The notes under the pieces were generated by a model that made no database searches, was not told the DNA's origin, and saw only the letters and a program-made list of their open reading frames with translations. Below, in pieces: positions 7,065 to 16,467 of a DNA stretch of 64,000 nt. Both the position numbers and the translations under genes were made by a program. Numbering within the stretch: position 1 is the stretch's first letter; every line of letters starts with the position of its first letter. Origin of the DNA: Actimicrobium sp047621665 (GTDB lineage: Bacteria > Pseudomonadota > Gammaproteobacteria > Burkholderiales > Burkholderiaceae_D); the NCBI GenBank assembly GCA_047621665.1, contig JBLHMB010000012.1:17402-81401 (forward strand), given 5' to 3'.

Positions 7065-9362
7065 TCAGTTGGTTGGATTGCTCCATTGACCGCGCTCGCG
7101 CAGAATGCGCGTCACTCCCGTGATACTGCGCACGTTGCGCATCATGCGCGCAAGGTGGACGCGATCCTCGACCTGCACCGTGAAGCGCAATTGGGTCATG
7201 ATCGAGTCGTGGTCTTCATCCATCCCGACGAAGGTAATGTTGGCATCCGACTCGCCGATTTCCGCTGCCACCCGCGCGAGCACGCCGCGTTCATTGGTGA
7301 CCAGAACGATGACCCTGCAATCAAAACGGCGATTGAGGTCGCTGCCCCAGACCACGTCGATCCAGCGCTCCGGTTCCTTATCGCGACTGCGTCGGGCCAC
7401 GTCGCATTCCTGGCTGTGTACGAGCAGACCTTGATCGCGTTTGAGCTGACCGGTGATCTTGTCGCCAGGAATCGGCAGGCAGCACTGTCCCAATTGCACC
7501 GCTACGCCGTCGCTACCGTAAATGATGACCGGATCAAGTTTGGTGGCAACGGCATTGCTGGTGCCGGCGATGCGCGCCTGCAGGGGGTGTCCCATCGTGT
7601 CATTGAGGCCCATGATGTGGCGCGCCACCAGTGCCGCCATCCGTTTGCCGATACCGATGTCGGCATGCAGTTCTTCGAGCGAGCGGGCACTCGATTCGTT
7701 GAGCAGTCGCTCCATCGTTGGCTCGGGGATAACCGGGTCGAGATTGAGTGCTGCCAGAGCCTGACCCAGCAACAGCGCGCCGAGCTCGATCGACTCTGAC
7801 AGATTGATGGTCCGCAGGTGATGCCGGATCGCCGATCGGGCCTTGCCGGTTCGCACAAAGGTCAGCCAGGTCGGGCTGGGGCGTGAGCTCGCTGACGTGA
7901 TGATCTCGACAATGTCGCCATTGCGCAGTTCGGTACGGAGCGGCGCGTGTTCGTGGTTGATGCGCGTGGCAACCGTCTGGTCGCCAACGTCGGTATGAAT
8001 CGAGTAGGCGAAATCCAGTGCTGTGGCGCCGCGCGGCAGGGCAATGATCTTTGATTTAGGCGTGAAAACGTAGACCGAGTCCGGGAACAGATCCACCTTC
8101 ACGTGTTCAAGGAATTCAGCCGAATCGCCGGTCTGTTTCTGGATGTCGAGTAACGATTGCAGCCATGCATGGGTGCGTTGCTGCAGATCGGTCAGACTAT
8201 TTTCGTCATCCTTGTAGAGCCAGTGCGCAGCGACACCGGATTCGGCGACACGGTGCATTTCCTGTGTGCGGATCTGAAACTCTACCGGTGTGCCGTACGG
8301 GCCGATCAGCGTCGTATGCAGCGACTGATAGCCATTGAGCTTGGGGATGGCGATATAGTCCTTGAACTTGCCCGGCATCGGCTTGTACAGCGCATGCAGT
8401 GTTCCGAGCGCGACGTAGCAGTGGGCGAAATTATCGACGACGATACGAAAGCCGTAGACGTCAAGCACTTGCGAAAAGGACAGATGCTTGCTGCGCATCT
8501 TGCGATAAATTCCATACAGCGTTTTTTCGCGGCCATAGACTTGCGCTTGCATGTCGGCTGACAGCAAGGTATTCGTGACCGACTCCATGATCTTGCTGAC
8601 CACTTCGCGCCGGTTACCGCGCGCTGCCTTGACGGCTTTGGCCAGGGTCTTGTAGCGCAGCGGGTGCAAGTGTGAAAACGACAGATCCTGTAACTCGCGG
8701 TAAATGTTGTTCAGACCAAGCCGGTGTGCGATCGGCACATACACTTCCATCGTCTCGCCGGCGATGCGGCGCTTTTTCTCGGCCTTCATCGAGCCTAGCG
8801 TGCGCATGTTGTGCAAGCGATCGGCCAGCTTGATCAGGATGACGCGCACATCACGTGCCATCGCCAGCAGCATCTTGCGGAAATTTTCTGCCTGCGCTTC
8901 GACCTGGCTCTGGAATTCGATTTTTTCCAGTTTGGACAAGCCGTCGACCAGCGCGGCGACCGGCGCACCGAAGCGCTCGATCAGTTCTTCTTTTTTGACG
9001 TCCTGGTCTTCCATCACATCATGCAACAGCGCCGCCATGATGGCTTGCGCATCCAGCTTCCAGTCAGCACAGATTTCGGCGACGGCAATCGGGTGCGAAA
9101 TGTACGGTTCACCGGATACCCGCATTTGACCCAGATGCATTTCGTCTGAAAAGCGATAGGCTTCCTTGACCTTTTTCAGATCGGAAGGAGACAGGTATTC
9201 GGAGAGTTTGGCGTTGAGCTGGCTGACCGAGGCAACGCCGGGTGTGACCGGGGTACCGGGGTCGGGAGAGAAAAATGCGCCCGGCGTTTTGGACGCGGGA
9301 CGCTCAGGCGCAGAGCGACTAGTTAAAGCCGAAATCAGGGAATCTGCAGGAGTCAGGTTCAT
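7065..9362 (-). CDS. spoT: Bifunctional (p)ppGpp synthetase/hydrolase
   Basis: A 765-residue long RSH protein. After a variable 45-residue leader comes the HD hydrolase domain, with H90 and the motif HDVMED (H114, D115, E118, D119) intact, so hydrolase activity is expected. The synthetase domain follows (KDYIAIPKLNGYQSLHTTLIG), then TGS (about residues 425-485) and a C-terminal ACT domain (about 690-765). It makes and breaks the stringent-response alarmone. It is the last gene of a minus-strand group gmk-rpoZ-spoT, a classic proteobacterial order. Confidence 0.95.
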   Translation of the reverse strand: MNLTPADSLISALTSRSAPERPASKTPGAFFSPDPGTPVTPGVASVSQLNAKLSEYLSPSDLKKVKEAYRFSDEMHLGQMRVSGEPYISHPIAVAEICADWKLDAQAIMAALLHDVMEDQDVKKEELIERFGAPVAALVDGLSKLEKIEFQSQVEAQAENFRKMLLAMARDVRVILIKLADRLHNMRTLGSMKAEKKRRIAGETMEVYVPIAHRLGLNNIYRELQDLSFSHLHPLRYKTLAKAVKAARGNRREVVSKIMESVTNTLLSADMQAQVYGREKTLYGIYRKMRSKHLSFSQVLDVYGFRIVVDNFAHCYVALGTLHALYKPMPGKFKDYIAIPKLNGYQSLHTTLIGPYGTPVEFQIRTQEMHRVAESGVAAHWLYKDDENSLTDLQQRTHAWLQSLLDIQKQTGDSAEFLEHVKVDLFPDSVYVFTPKSKIIALPRGATALDFAYSIHTDVGDQTVATRINHEHAPLRTELRNGDIVEIITSASSRPSPTWLTFVRTGKARSAIRHHLRTINLSESIELGALLLGQALAALNLDPVIPEPTMERLLNESSARSLEELHADIGIGKRMAALVARHIMGLNDTMGHPLQARIAGTSNAVATKLDPVIIYGSDGVAVQLGQCCLPIPGDKITGQLKRDQGLLVHSQECDVARRSRDKEPERWIDVVWGSDLNRRFDCRVIVLVTNERGVLARVAAEIGESDANITFVGMDEDHDSIMTQLRFTVQVEDRVHLARMMRNVRSITGVTRILRERGQWSNPTN

Positions 9363-9411
9363 GCCGGTTGGTTCGCTGCGCCAGTGTCATTGGAGTTAGG
9401 GAAGATAACAG

Positions 9412-9615
9412 TCAGCTTGGGACTTTCTTGAGCATTTCAATCCCTACCTTGCCTGCTGCGATCTCGCGCAAGGCAACGACGGTTGGCTTATCCTTGGCGT
9501 CGACTTTAGGTGTGTGACCTTGCAAAAGCTGACGTGCACGATACGTTGCGGCGAGCGTTAACTGGAAACGATTCGGTATGTGTCTGGTGCAGTCTTCGAT
9601 GGTGATACGGGCCAT
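9412..9615 (-). CDS. rpoZ: RNA polymerase omega subunit
   Basis: A 67-residue protein, of normal length for betaproteobacterial omega. MARITIEDC, RFQLTLAATYRARQL and PTVVALREIAAGKVG are conserved omega signatures contacting the beta-prime C-terminus. It assists assembly of RNA polymerase and its response to ppGpp, in keeping with its place between gmk and spoT. A clear GAGCG-type ribosome site precedes ATG (AGGAGCGCCTT). Confidence 0.96.
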   Translation of the reverse strand: MARITIEDCTRHIPNRFQLTLAATYRARQLLQGHTPKVDAKDKPTVVALREIAAGKVGIEMLKKVPS

Positions 9616-9648
9616 AAGGCGCTCCTGAAATTGCAGTGTTATGCAGTG

Positions 9649-10293
9649 TTATCGTGATACGGCGTGGATGCCCAGTTGGGCAAATAGAGATGTGTTGCGT
9701 GCTGCTTGTTGCGAAAATCTGCAGCGAGTCGCTTGAACTATCGCGGCAAGATCTGACAAGGCACAAGCAAAGTCTTGATTGATAATAACATACTCAAACT
9801 CGCCGGCATGCGCGATCTCGCCCCCCGCTGCCAGCAGGCGGCGGGTAATAATGTGCGGTTCGTCCTGGCCGCGTTTTTTCAGGCGCTCTTCCAGCGCATC
9901 GATCGAAGGCGGCAAAATGAAGATGCCGACACCATACGGAAATTGCTTCTTGACCTGTTGCGCGCCTTGCCAATCGATTTCCAGCAACACGTCGGTGCCG
10001 GACCGGATCTGGTCGGCGATCATGACGCGCGAGGTACCGTAATAATTGCCATGGACTTCGGCTGACTCAAGGAATTCGCCGGCATCGCGTCGTGTCAGGA
10101 AGTCCTCTGCTGTCGTGAAATAGTACTCGCGCCCGTGCTGCTCGCCGGGGCGGGGTGGCCGTGTTGTGTACGAAATCGATAGTTTCAAATCCGGCTCTTG
10201 CGCTAGCAACGCATTGACCAGCGTTGATTTACCGGCGCCGGAAGGTGCGACCACCATAAACAGGCTGCCGGCGGAAGTATTGTCGTCGTGCAT
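9649..10293 (-). CDS. gmk: Guanylate kinase
   Basis: A 214-residue kinase converting GMP to GDP with ATP. The P-loop is APSGAGKS (residues 16-23), followed by SISYTTRPPRPGE for GMP binding, then HGNYYGTS and the DIDWQGA-like Walker B (LEIDWQGAQQV). The frame is open further upstream to 10362, but those residues are not kinase-like. The ATG at 10293 puts the P-loop at the usual distance and has a GGAAC ribosome-binding stretch. The tail after about residue 185 is longer than in E. coli. It sits upstream of rpoZ. Confidence 0.93.
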   Translation of the reverse strand: MHDDNTSAGSLFMVVAPSGAGKSTLVNALLAQEPDLKLSISYTTRPPRPGEQHGREYYFTTAEDFLTRRDAGEFLESAEVHGNYYGTSRVMIADQIRSGTDVLLEIDWQGAQQVKKQFPYGVGIFILPPSIDALEERLKKRGQDEPHIITRRLLAAGGEIAHAGEFEYVIINQDFACALSDLAAIVQATRCRFSQQAARNTSLFAQLGIHAVSR

Positions 10294-10440
10294 AGGATGA
10301 GTTCCAAAAAGTAAAACGGTTGTTGCGATGGCGGGCGCAACATCGTGAAGGAAAATGCTCACTTCAGGCTACACGATGTGGGATCGAAAGAAAGTCATTC
10401 CCGCTTCCAGATAATTCTTAATGCCATCCCGTAGCAACAC

Positions 10441-11352
10441 TTATTCGAGATTCTGTACCTGCTCGCGCATCTGGTCGATCAGTAGTTTGAGTTCCATGGC
10501 TGCATCGGCCAGTTCTTTGAGTGCTGCTTTCGAGCCTACCGTATTGGCTTCGCGATTGAGTTCCTGCATCATGAAGTCGAGACGTTTGCCGACCTGGCCG
10601 CCTTTTTTCAGGATATGCCGGGTTTCGTCGAGGTGTGCAGCAAGGCGCGACAGTTCTTCGGCGACATCAATGCGGATGCCATATAAGGTCACTTCCTGAC
10701 GAATCCGTTCGATCACTTCATCGCGTGACAGGTTGGCGGTGGTCCCCGGTTGCTGCAGAGCCAGTCCAAGTGCTTCTTCGAGACGCTCGACGGACTTCTG
10801 CTGGAACTGTGCAATAACTTGCGGGATCAGCGGCGTGATGCGACGGACGATGTCGTCCATTGCGCTGATGCGGGTGATGAGCGTGCCAGCCAGCGCGGCA
10901 CCTTCGCGTTCGCGCGATTCGATGAAAGCGCAGAGCGCATCGGCAATCGCGAGGGCGGCATCGGCCTGCAAGGTGTCCTGGCCAAGTTCGGCGTCTTCAA
11001 TCATGCCGGGCCAGCGCAACAGTTCCCCGACCGATAGCGGTGTGGCCGACGAAACCTGTGAGCGCACTTGCGATTGCAACAGCGCCAGCGATTTGAGCAG
11101 GTCGGTGTTGATGCGTTGCTCTGCGCCGGTGGCCGCCTTGCGGCCGAAGCTGACACGGCATTCGACTTTGCCGCGCGTCAGGCGGCCCATGATTGCTTCG
11201 CGCAACATTGGTTCGAATGCGCGCAAGTCATCGTTGATGCGGAATTGCAGGTCGAGAAAGCGCGAGTTGACGCTCTTGATTTCGATGGTCAGGGTACCGC
11301 CGGACGTCTCACGGGTGACGACGGCATAGCCGGTCATGCTGCTGATAGCCAA
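10441..11352 (-). CDS. yicC: YicC-family endoribonuclease
   Basis: A 303-residue protein with the YicC N-terminal domain (MTGYAVVTRE, KSVNSRFLDLQFR) and the C-terminal DUF1732 domain (YGIRIDVAEELSRLAAHLDETR, GKRLDFMMQELNREANT). Family members are cytoplasmic endoribonucleases implicated in RNA decay. It lies directly upstream of gmk in the same direction with a gap of about 147 bp, and divergently from the kinase gene. Confidence 0.92.
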   Translation of the reverse strand: MAISSMTGYAVVTRETSGGTLTIEIKSVNSRFLDLQFRINDDLRAFEPMLREAIMGRLTRGKVECRVSFGRKAATGAEQRINTDLLKSLALLQSQVRSQVSSATPLSVGELLRWPGMIEDAELGQDTLQADAALAIADALCAFIESREREGAALAGTLITRISAMDDIVRRITPLIPQVIAQFQQKSVERLEEALGLALQQPGTTANLSRDEVIERIRQEVTLYGIRIDVAEELSRLAAHLDETRHILKKGGQVGKRLDFMMQELNREANTVGSKAALKELADAAMELKLLIDQMREQVQNLE

Positions 11353-11479
11353 ATTGAGTCCTCGGTTGGTCTTTACAAATCAGGGATAAGTCCACACAAT
11401 CCTACGAACCAAGCGGCGGTCCGGCGGTATGCTGGCTGCGGTTTTTGCTGCTGTGCGGCCAACACGGTTTTAGGAAAAC

Positions 11480-12451
11480 ATGGCAGCACAAAACAACGCA
11501 CCTTTGCCCGATGGACTGGAGATTTCCGGATACCGCATTGTAAAGAAAATCGCCTCCGGCGGGTTCAGTATTGTCTACCTTGCCTATGACGAGGACGGTA
11601 ACGCCGTCGCTATCAAGGAGTATCTGCCGTCATCGCTGGCGCTTCGCGAAGCCGGTGAACTGGCGCCACTGATCTCGCCCGAAAACTTGCCGATCTTTCG
11701 CATCGGACTCAAATGCTTTTTTGAAGAGGGACGCGCTCTGGCGCGCATCTCCCACCCGAATGTGGTCAGCGTGACCAATTTTTTTCGCGCCAATGACACG
11801 GTCTACATGGTCATGGCGTACGAGTCCGGACGTTCGTTGCAGGACCACATCCTGCGCCGGCGCGACAAGGGCGAGAAACCATTGGTCTCGGAACGCTTCA
11901 TCCGCAAGATGTTCAGCCAGGTCATGAACGGGCTGCGTGAAGTCCATACCAACAAACTGCTGCATCTTGACCTCAAGCCGGCCAACATTTACTTGCGCGT
12001 CGATGGCACGCCGATCCTGCTCGACTTCGGCGCGGCGCGCCAGACCTTGAAAGTCGACCTGCCCAAACTGTATCCGATGTACACGCCCGGTTTTGCGCCG
12101 CTCGAACTGTATTCGAAGAACGGCAACCTCGGTCCGTGGACCGATATCTACAGCATCGGGGCATCGATGTTTGCATGCATGGTCGGTGCACCACCGCAGC
12201 CAGCCGACCAGCGCAAGCTCAATGACAAGATGGATGGCCACCTGCAAAAGCTCGAGGGTATTTATTCATCCGAACTTATTCAGGTGATCCGCTGGAGCCT
12301 GATGATCGATCCGCTGGAACGGCCGCAAAGTGTCTTCGCGCTACAAAAAGCGTTGCAGGAACCCGTGCCGGAAAAATCAGCCACCGGCAAATTTAGTTCG
12401 ACGCTTGATCGACTCAAAGGTTTGTTCGGCGGACACGGCCCCTCGAATTAA
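11480..12451 (+). CDS. Serine/threonine protein kinase
   Basis: A 323-residue Hanks-type kinase without a membrane segment or sensor domain. The glycine loop is IASGGFSIV (24-32), the ATP lysine K46 (VAIKEYLP), the catalytic loop HLDLKPAN with D164, and the metal-binding DFG at D182. The activation segment ends in PGFAPLELY. All residues needed for activity are present; HRD is HLD, a non-RD-like loop. It is followed 41 bp later by a PP2C phosphatase, a common kinase-phosphatase switch pair. Targets unknown. A terminator-like hairpin separates the pair. Confidence 0.92.
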   Translation: MAAQNNAPLPDGLEISGYRIVKKIASGGFSIVYLAYDEDGNAVAIKEYLPSSLALREAGELAPLISPENLPIFRIGLKCFFEEGRALARISHPNVVSVTNFFRANDTVYMVMAYESGRSLQDHILRRRDKGEKPLVSERFIRKMFSQVMNGLREVHTNKLLHLDLKPANIYLRVDGTPILLDFGAARQTLKVDLPKLYPMYTPGFAPLELYSKNGNLGPWTDIYSIGASMFACMVGAPPQPADQRKLNDKMDGHLQKLEGIYSSELIQVIRWSLMIDPLERPQSVFALQKALQEPVPEKSATGKFSSTLDRLKGLFGGHGPSN

Positions 12452-12458
12452 TACTGAC

Positions 12459-12480
12459 AGCTGGCAACCGGCTTTTTTTT
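12459..12480 (+). terminator. Terminator-like hairpin between kinase and phosphatase genes
   Basis: AGCTGG-CAA-CCGGCT forms a 6-bp stem (one G-T wobble) followed directly by eight T. It starts 8 nt after the kinase stop and ends 12 nt before the phosphatase start, so some transcripts should stop here and lower the phosphatase dose relative to the kinase. Confidence 0.6.
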
Positions 12481-12492
12481 AGTGAGCTAACA

Positions 12493-13422
12493 ATGCGATT
12501 CTCTGTGTACCAGGAAAGCAAGATTGGCGGCCGCAAGGTCAACCAGGACCGGATGGGCTACAGCTATACGCGCGATGCCTTGCTCTTGTTGCTGGCCGAC
12601 GGTATGGGTGGGCACCTGCATGGCGAAATTGCCGCGACGATTGCGATGGAGACAATCGGTGCGCTTTTTCAGCAGCTTGCTGATGCCTACATCAAGAAGC
12701 CAGAACGCTTTCTGGAAGACAGTTTCTTCGCTGCCCACCGCGAAATCCATCGCTACCGTGTCGCCCATGGCATGCCTGAGACGCCGCGTACCACCATCGT
12801 TGCGTGTCTGATCCAGCACAACACCGCGTTCTGGGCGCACTGCGGTGACTCGCGGTTGTACTGGATGCGTGACGGCCAGATTCTGGCGCGCACGCGTGAC
12901 CATTCGCGCATCGAAACATTGATCGCGCAAGGCCGGGCCGATCCGTCTGAACGGGCCACCCATCCTGATCGCAACAAATTGTTCAATTGCCTGGGCGCGC
13001 CCAACCTGCCCATCGTCGAAATTTCACGGCGCGCCAGCCTGCAGGCGGGCGACGTCATCTTGCTGTGCTCCGACGGCTTGTGGGGGGTGTTGCCTGATAA
13101 CGTGCTCACGCACAGCCTGCAAAACAATACCATCGTGCGGGCCGTACCCGAGCTGATTCATAGCGCCACCAGCATTGCCGGCAAGAACAGCGATAATGTC
13201 ACTGCGTTGGCAATGATGTGGGAAAGCGGTTCCAGCCTGGCCGACCCGAACAGCATCACCACCAACATCCTGCCGCCAGGCACCGTGACCACGACGATCC
13301 AGTCCACATTGGACGCCAATGTGGAGTCGGTCGATGGTTATGACGACAGCGCAATAGAAAAAGCCATCGAAGAAATTCGGTGCTCGATTGAAAAATCTGC
13401 ACGTATCACTCCCAGGAATTGA
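12493..13422 (+). CDS. PP2C-type serine/threonine phosphatase
   Basis: A 309-residue soluble PPM phosphatase. Metal-binding motifs are present: VNQDRMGY (motif with Asp), LLADGMGGHLHGE (DGMGGH), HCGDSRLYW, RTRDHS, LCSDGLWGVL and GKNSDNVTALAM. It would dephosphorylate proteins modified by the kinase encoded just upstream. The last 60 residues, after the catalytic domain, are low in structure. It is 6 nt upstream of rph. Confidence 0.92.
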   Translation: MRFSVYQESKIGGRKVNQDRMGYSYTRDALLLLLADGMGGHLHGEIAATIAMETIGALFQQLADAYIKKPERFLEDSFFAAHREIHRYRVAHGMPETPRTTIVACLIQHNTAFWAHCGDSRLYWMRDGQILARTRDHSRIETLIAQGRADPSERATHPDRNKLFNCLGAPNLPIVEISRRASLQAGDVILLCSDGLWGVLPDNVLTHSLQNNTIVRAVPELIHSATSIAGKNSDNVTALAMMWESGSSLADPNSITTNILPPGTVTTTIQSTLDANVESVDGYDDSAIEKAIEEIRCSIEKSARITPRN

Positions 13423-13428
13423 ATCCCT

Positions 13429-14187
13429 ATGTCTTCCCCAACCCCGTCTTCAGCACCGTTTATAGCCCGTCCCAGCGCCCGTACCGTTGATGCATTGCGT
13501 CCGGTACGCATTACGCGCCACTACACCAAACATGCCGAAGGGTCGGTCCTGATCGAATTCGGCGACACCAAGGTCATCTGTACGGCCAGCATTGAAGATA
13601 AAGTCCCCGGTTTTTTGAAGGGCAAGGGGCAGGGCTGGATGACGGCCGAATACGGCATGTTGCCGCGCTCGACTCACACCCGCATGGCGCGCGAAGCGGC
13701 CAAGGGCAAGCAGTCCGGCCGGACCCAGGAAATCCAGCGTCTGATCGGCCGCTCATTGCGTGCCGCGTTCGACCTGTCGGCGTTTGGCGAGCGCACGTTG
13801 CATCTTGACTGCGACGTGATTCAAGCCGATGGCGGCACCCGCACCGCGTCGATCACTGGCGCCATGGTGGCCGCACATGATGCGTTCAAGAAGCTGGTCG
13901 ATGCCGGTGTGCTGGAAGCGATCCCGCTCAAGCATTTTGTCGCAGCGATCTCGGTTGGCGTGTTTCAGGGCATGCCGGTGCTGGACCTTGACTATGACGA
14001 AGACTCGACCTGCGATACCGACATGAATGTCGTCATGACCGATGCCGGTCACTTCATTGAAGTGCAGGGCACTGCCGAAGGGGCCGCGTTCGATCGCGCA
14101 ACGATGAACCAGTTGCTCGACCTCGCCGATGGCGGCATCCGCGACCTGATTGCCTTGCAACGTCGCACATTGGGTTTGCCCGCATGA
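13429..14187 (+). CDS. rph: Ribonuclease PH
   Basis: A 252-residue phosphorolytic 3'-exoribonuclease that trims tRNA 3' ends. Signatures include RPVRITRHYTKHAEGSVLIEFG, GWMTAEYGMLPRSTHTR, GRTQEIQRLIGRSLRAA and LDLDYDEDSTCDTDMNVVMT. A 15-20 residue low-complexity leader precedes the conserved start. It overlaps rdgB by 4 nt (ATGA). Confidence 0.95.
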   Translation: MSSPTPSSAPFIARPSARTVDALRPVRITRHYTKHAEGSVLIEFGDTKVICTASIEDKVPGFLKGKGQGWMTAEYGMLPRSTHTRMAREAAKGKQSGRTQEIQRLIGRSLRAAFDLSAFGERTLHLDCDVIQADGGTRTASITGAMVAAHDAFKKLVDAGVLEAIPLKHFVAAISVGVFQGMPVLDLDYDEDSTCDTDMNVVMTDAGHFIEVQGTAEGAAFDRATMNQLLDLADGGIRDLIALQRRTLGLPA

Positions 14188-14780
14188 CCGACAGCTCTAA
14201 AAGCAAACTGGTCCTCGCCTCGAACAATCCCGGCAAGCTGGCTGAGTTCGGTGCACTGCTGGCGACGATAGGATTTGACGTGCGCCCGCAAGGTGAATTT
14301 GCGGTGCCGGAAGCCGACGAACCGTTCCACACGTTTGTCGAAAACGCCCTCGAAAAAGCCCGTCATGCGGCGCGTCTGACCGGCTTGCCGGCGCTGGCGG
14401 ACGACTCCGGCGTGTGCGTCAATGCACTCGGTGGTCAGCCCGGCGTGCAATCGGCGCGCTATGCCGGTACCCCCAAATCGGATGCCCGCAACAGCGAAAA
14501 ACTGATCGCCGATCTGCAAGCCCATGCCGACAAATCGGCTTACTACTATTGCGTACTGGTCTACGTGCGCCATGCCGATGATCCGCAACCGGTGATTGCC
14601 GACGGTCGCTGGAACGGCACCATCGTGGCCCGGCCGCGCGGCAGCAACGGCTTCGGTTACGACGCCCATTTCGAGGTCGATGGCCTGGGCAAGACCGCCG
14701 CCGAACTCGGTTCCGCAGAAAAGAACCAGCTGTCGCATCGGGCTCAGGCGCTGCGCGTATTGCTGGACAAATTACGATGA
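14184..14780 (+). CDS. rdgB: dITP/XTP pyrophosphatase
   Basis: A 198-residue Ham1-family enzyme that removes dITP, ITP and XTP from the nucleotide pool. It has the substrate loop LASNNPGKLAEF (11-22), the catalytic DDSGVCV segment and GSNGFGYDAHF, with a C-terminal KNQLSHRAQAL. It is translationally coupled to rph before it and hemW after it (4-nt overlaps on both sides). Confidence 0.95.
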   Translation: MTDSSKSKLVLASNNPGKLAEFGALLATIGFDVRPQGEFAVPEADEPFHTFVENALEKARHAARLTGLPALADDSGVCVNALGGQPGVQSARYAGTPKSDARNSEKLIADLQAHADKSAYYYCVLVYVRHADDPQPVIADGRWNGTIVARPRGSNGFGYDAHFEVDGLGKTAAELGSAEKNQLSHRAQALRVLLDKLR

Positions 14781-16033
14781 TCCCTATCATTCCACTCAGC
14801 CAGGCGCGCACTACCGCCGTACCGGTCGCCGATGCTGCCACAGCGGCCAATGCCTACCTGCGCCCCGGCATCCTGAACCTGTCGGCACTGCCACCATTGG
14901 CGCTCTACATCCATTTCCCGTGGTGCGTCAAAAAATGTCCGTATTGCGATTTCAATTCGCATGAAGCGGCCGGTCAGTCGCACACCGGTTTTCCGGAAGA
15001 AGCCTATCTCGATGCGGTACGTGCCGATCTCGAAAGCGCGTTGCCGCTGATCTGGGGCCGCAAGATTTATACGATTTTCATCGGTGGCGGCACACCCAGT
15101 TTGATGTCGGCAGCCGGACTCGACCGGCTGATGTCGGACGTGCGCACGCTGCTGCCGCTCGATGGTGCTGCCGAGATCACGATGGAAGCCAATCCGGGTA
15201 CTTTCGAAGTCGAAAAATTCCGCAGCTTCCGGGCCAGCGGCATCAACCGCTTATCGATCGGTATCCAGAGTTTTCATGGCGAGCACCTGCGCGCGTTGGG
15301 TCGCATCCACGATCACGACGAAGCGCACCGTGCGGTCGAGATCGCGCAATCAACCTTCGACAATTTCAACCTCGATCTGATGTACGCGCTGCCATCGCAA
15401 ACCCTGGAGCAGGCCACCCGCGACATCCGCACCGCGCTGGCTTTTGCGCCGCCGCATCTGTCGCTATACCACTTGACGATGGAACCGAATACGGTGTTTG
15501 CGAAGTTCCCGCCGGCCTTGCCCGACGATGATCTGAGTGCCGACATGCAGGACATGATTGCCGCCGAAACCGGCGCGGGCGGTTACCAGCATTACGAAGT
15601 CTCGGCCTATGCGCAGCCCGGCCGGCAGTCGCGCCACAACCTCAATTACTGGCAGTTTGGCGATTATCTCGGCGTGGGTGCCGGTGCCCATTCGAAGCTG
15701 TCGTTCCCGCACCGGATCATCCGTCAGGCCCGCTTCAAGCAGCCCAAGTCGTACATGGAAAACATGGCGCGCGGCAGTGCGATTCAGGAAGAAAACGAGA
15801 TCCCGCGCGGCGAACTCGGTTTCGAATTCATGCTCAATACCTTGCGCCTGACCAGCGGCTTCGAGGTCAACCTGTTCGCCGAGCGCACCGGTCTCGGGCT
15901 CAATGCGGTGGAGTCCGCCTTGCAGGCAGCCGAAGCCAAAGGCCTGCTGTTCCGGGATCACAAAACTATCCGGCCAACCTTGCTTGGCCAGCGCTTCCTG
16001 AACGACTTGCAGCAATTGTTCCTGGCCGATTAG
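14777..16033 (+). CDS. hemW: Heme chaperone HemW (radical SAM)
   Basis: A 418-residue radical SAM protein of the HemN/HemW family. The 4Fe-4S motif is CVKKCPYC (C50, C54, C57), preceded by YIHFPWC. GGGTPSLM and EANPGTFE are SAM-site motifs. It lacks the N-terminal extension of true coproporphyrinogen dehydrogenases, so it is HemW, which transfers heme to membrane targets. A 35-residue leader before the barrel is a little long. No terminator was seen after it. Confidence 0.92.
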   Translation: MIPIIPLSQARTTAVPVADAATAANAYLRPGILNLSALPPLALYIHFPWCVKKCPYCDFNSHEAAGQSHTGFPEEAYLDAVRADLESALPLIWGRKIYTIFIGGGTPSLMSAAGLDRLMSDVRTLLPLDGAAEITMEANPGTFEVEKFRSFRASGINRLSIGIQSFHGEHLRALGRIHDHDEAHRAVEIAQSTFDNFNLDLMYALPSQTLEQATRDIRTALAFAPPHLSLYHLTMEPNTVFAKFPPALPDDDLSADMQDMIAAETGAGGYQHYEVSAYAQPGRQSRHNLNYWQFGDYLGVGAGAHSKLSFPHRIIRQARFKQPKSYMENMARGSAIQEENEIPRGELGFEFMLNTLRLTSGFEVNLFAERTGLGLNAVESALQAAEAKGLLFRDHKTIRPTLLGQRFLNDLQQLFLAD

Positions 16034-16467
16034 GCGCGCTCCGGTGTGATCCGGCGCGGCGGTTTGGCGACGCGGATCTGTCCGTCGCGCTAAGTGCGCG
16101 GGCTAACAGACAGGCGGGTTACTGCTCACTATGCTCGCTAGCACATTGGCCTGCTATTTGTCAGGCACCGTTGTGCTGAGGTTATCGTTTTTAGGACTCA
16201 AGCCCGACAGTGCCCGGGACGACGCCGAGCCAACTAATTTGATTCAGGTTATCCTGCGCGCCTCTCGATGGGACGAAAGTATTTCCGGCGGAACGATGCC
16301 AGGCTTTGTCGCCACGCGGGACGACACCGGGTAGCCGTTTCATGCACTTGCCTGTGCCGGCGGATTGCCGTGGCACCGCTAACATTCTGTGACGCCGGAT
16401 CGTCCACGCAAGAAAAAAATTCCCCTCTCTGAACGGGCCTCTTTCCATTATTTAAAGTGAAACCAAC
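16034..16467. other. Intergenic region upstream of the molybdenum hydroxylase pair
   Basis: A 434-bp stretch without a credible gene: the short open frames here have no ribosome site or recognisable product. It presumably carries the promoter of the iorAB-like pair, but no clear -35/-10 pair, operator or terminator could be assigned. Confidence 0.5.

Noticed and set aside
16131..16334. 67-codon open frame upstream of the iorAB-like pair
   Set aside because: No ribosome site and no resemblance to any known small protein; likely chance in a 434-bp gap.
16371..16387. TGGCAC as a possible sigma-54 -24 element before the iorAB-like pair
   Set aside because: The -12 element TTGC is missing at the required distance (CATTC instead).
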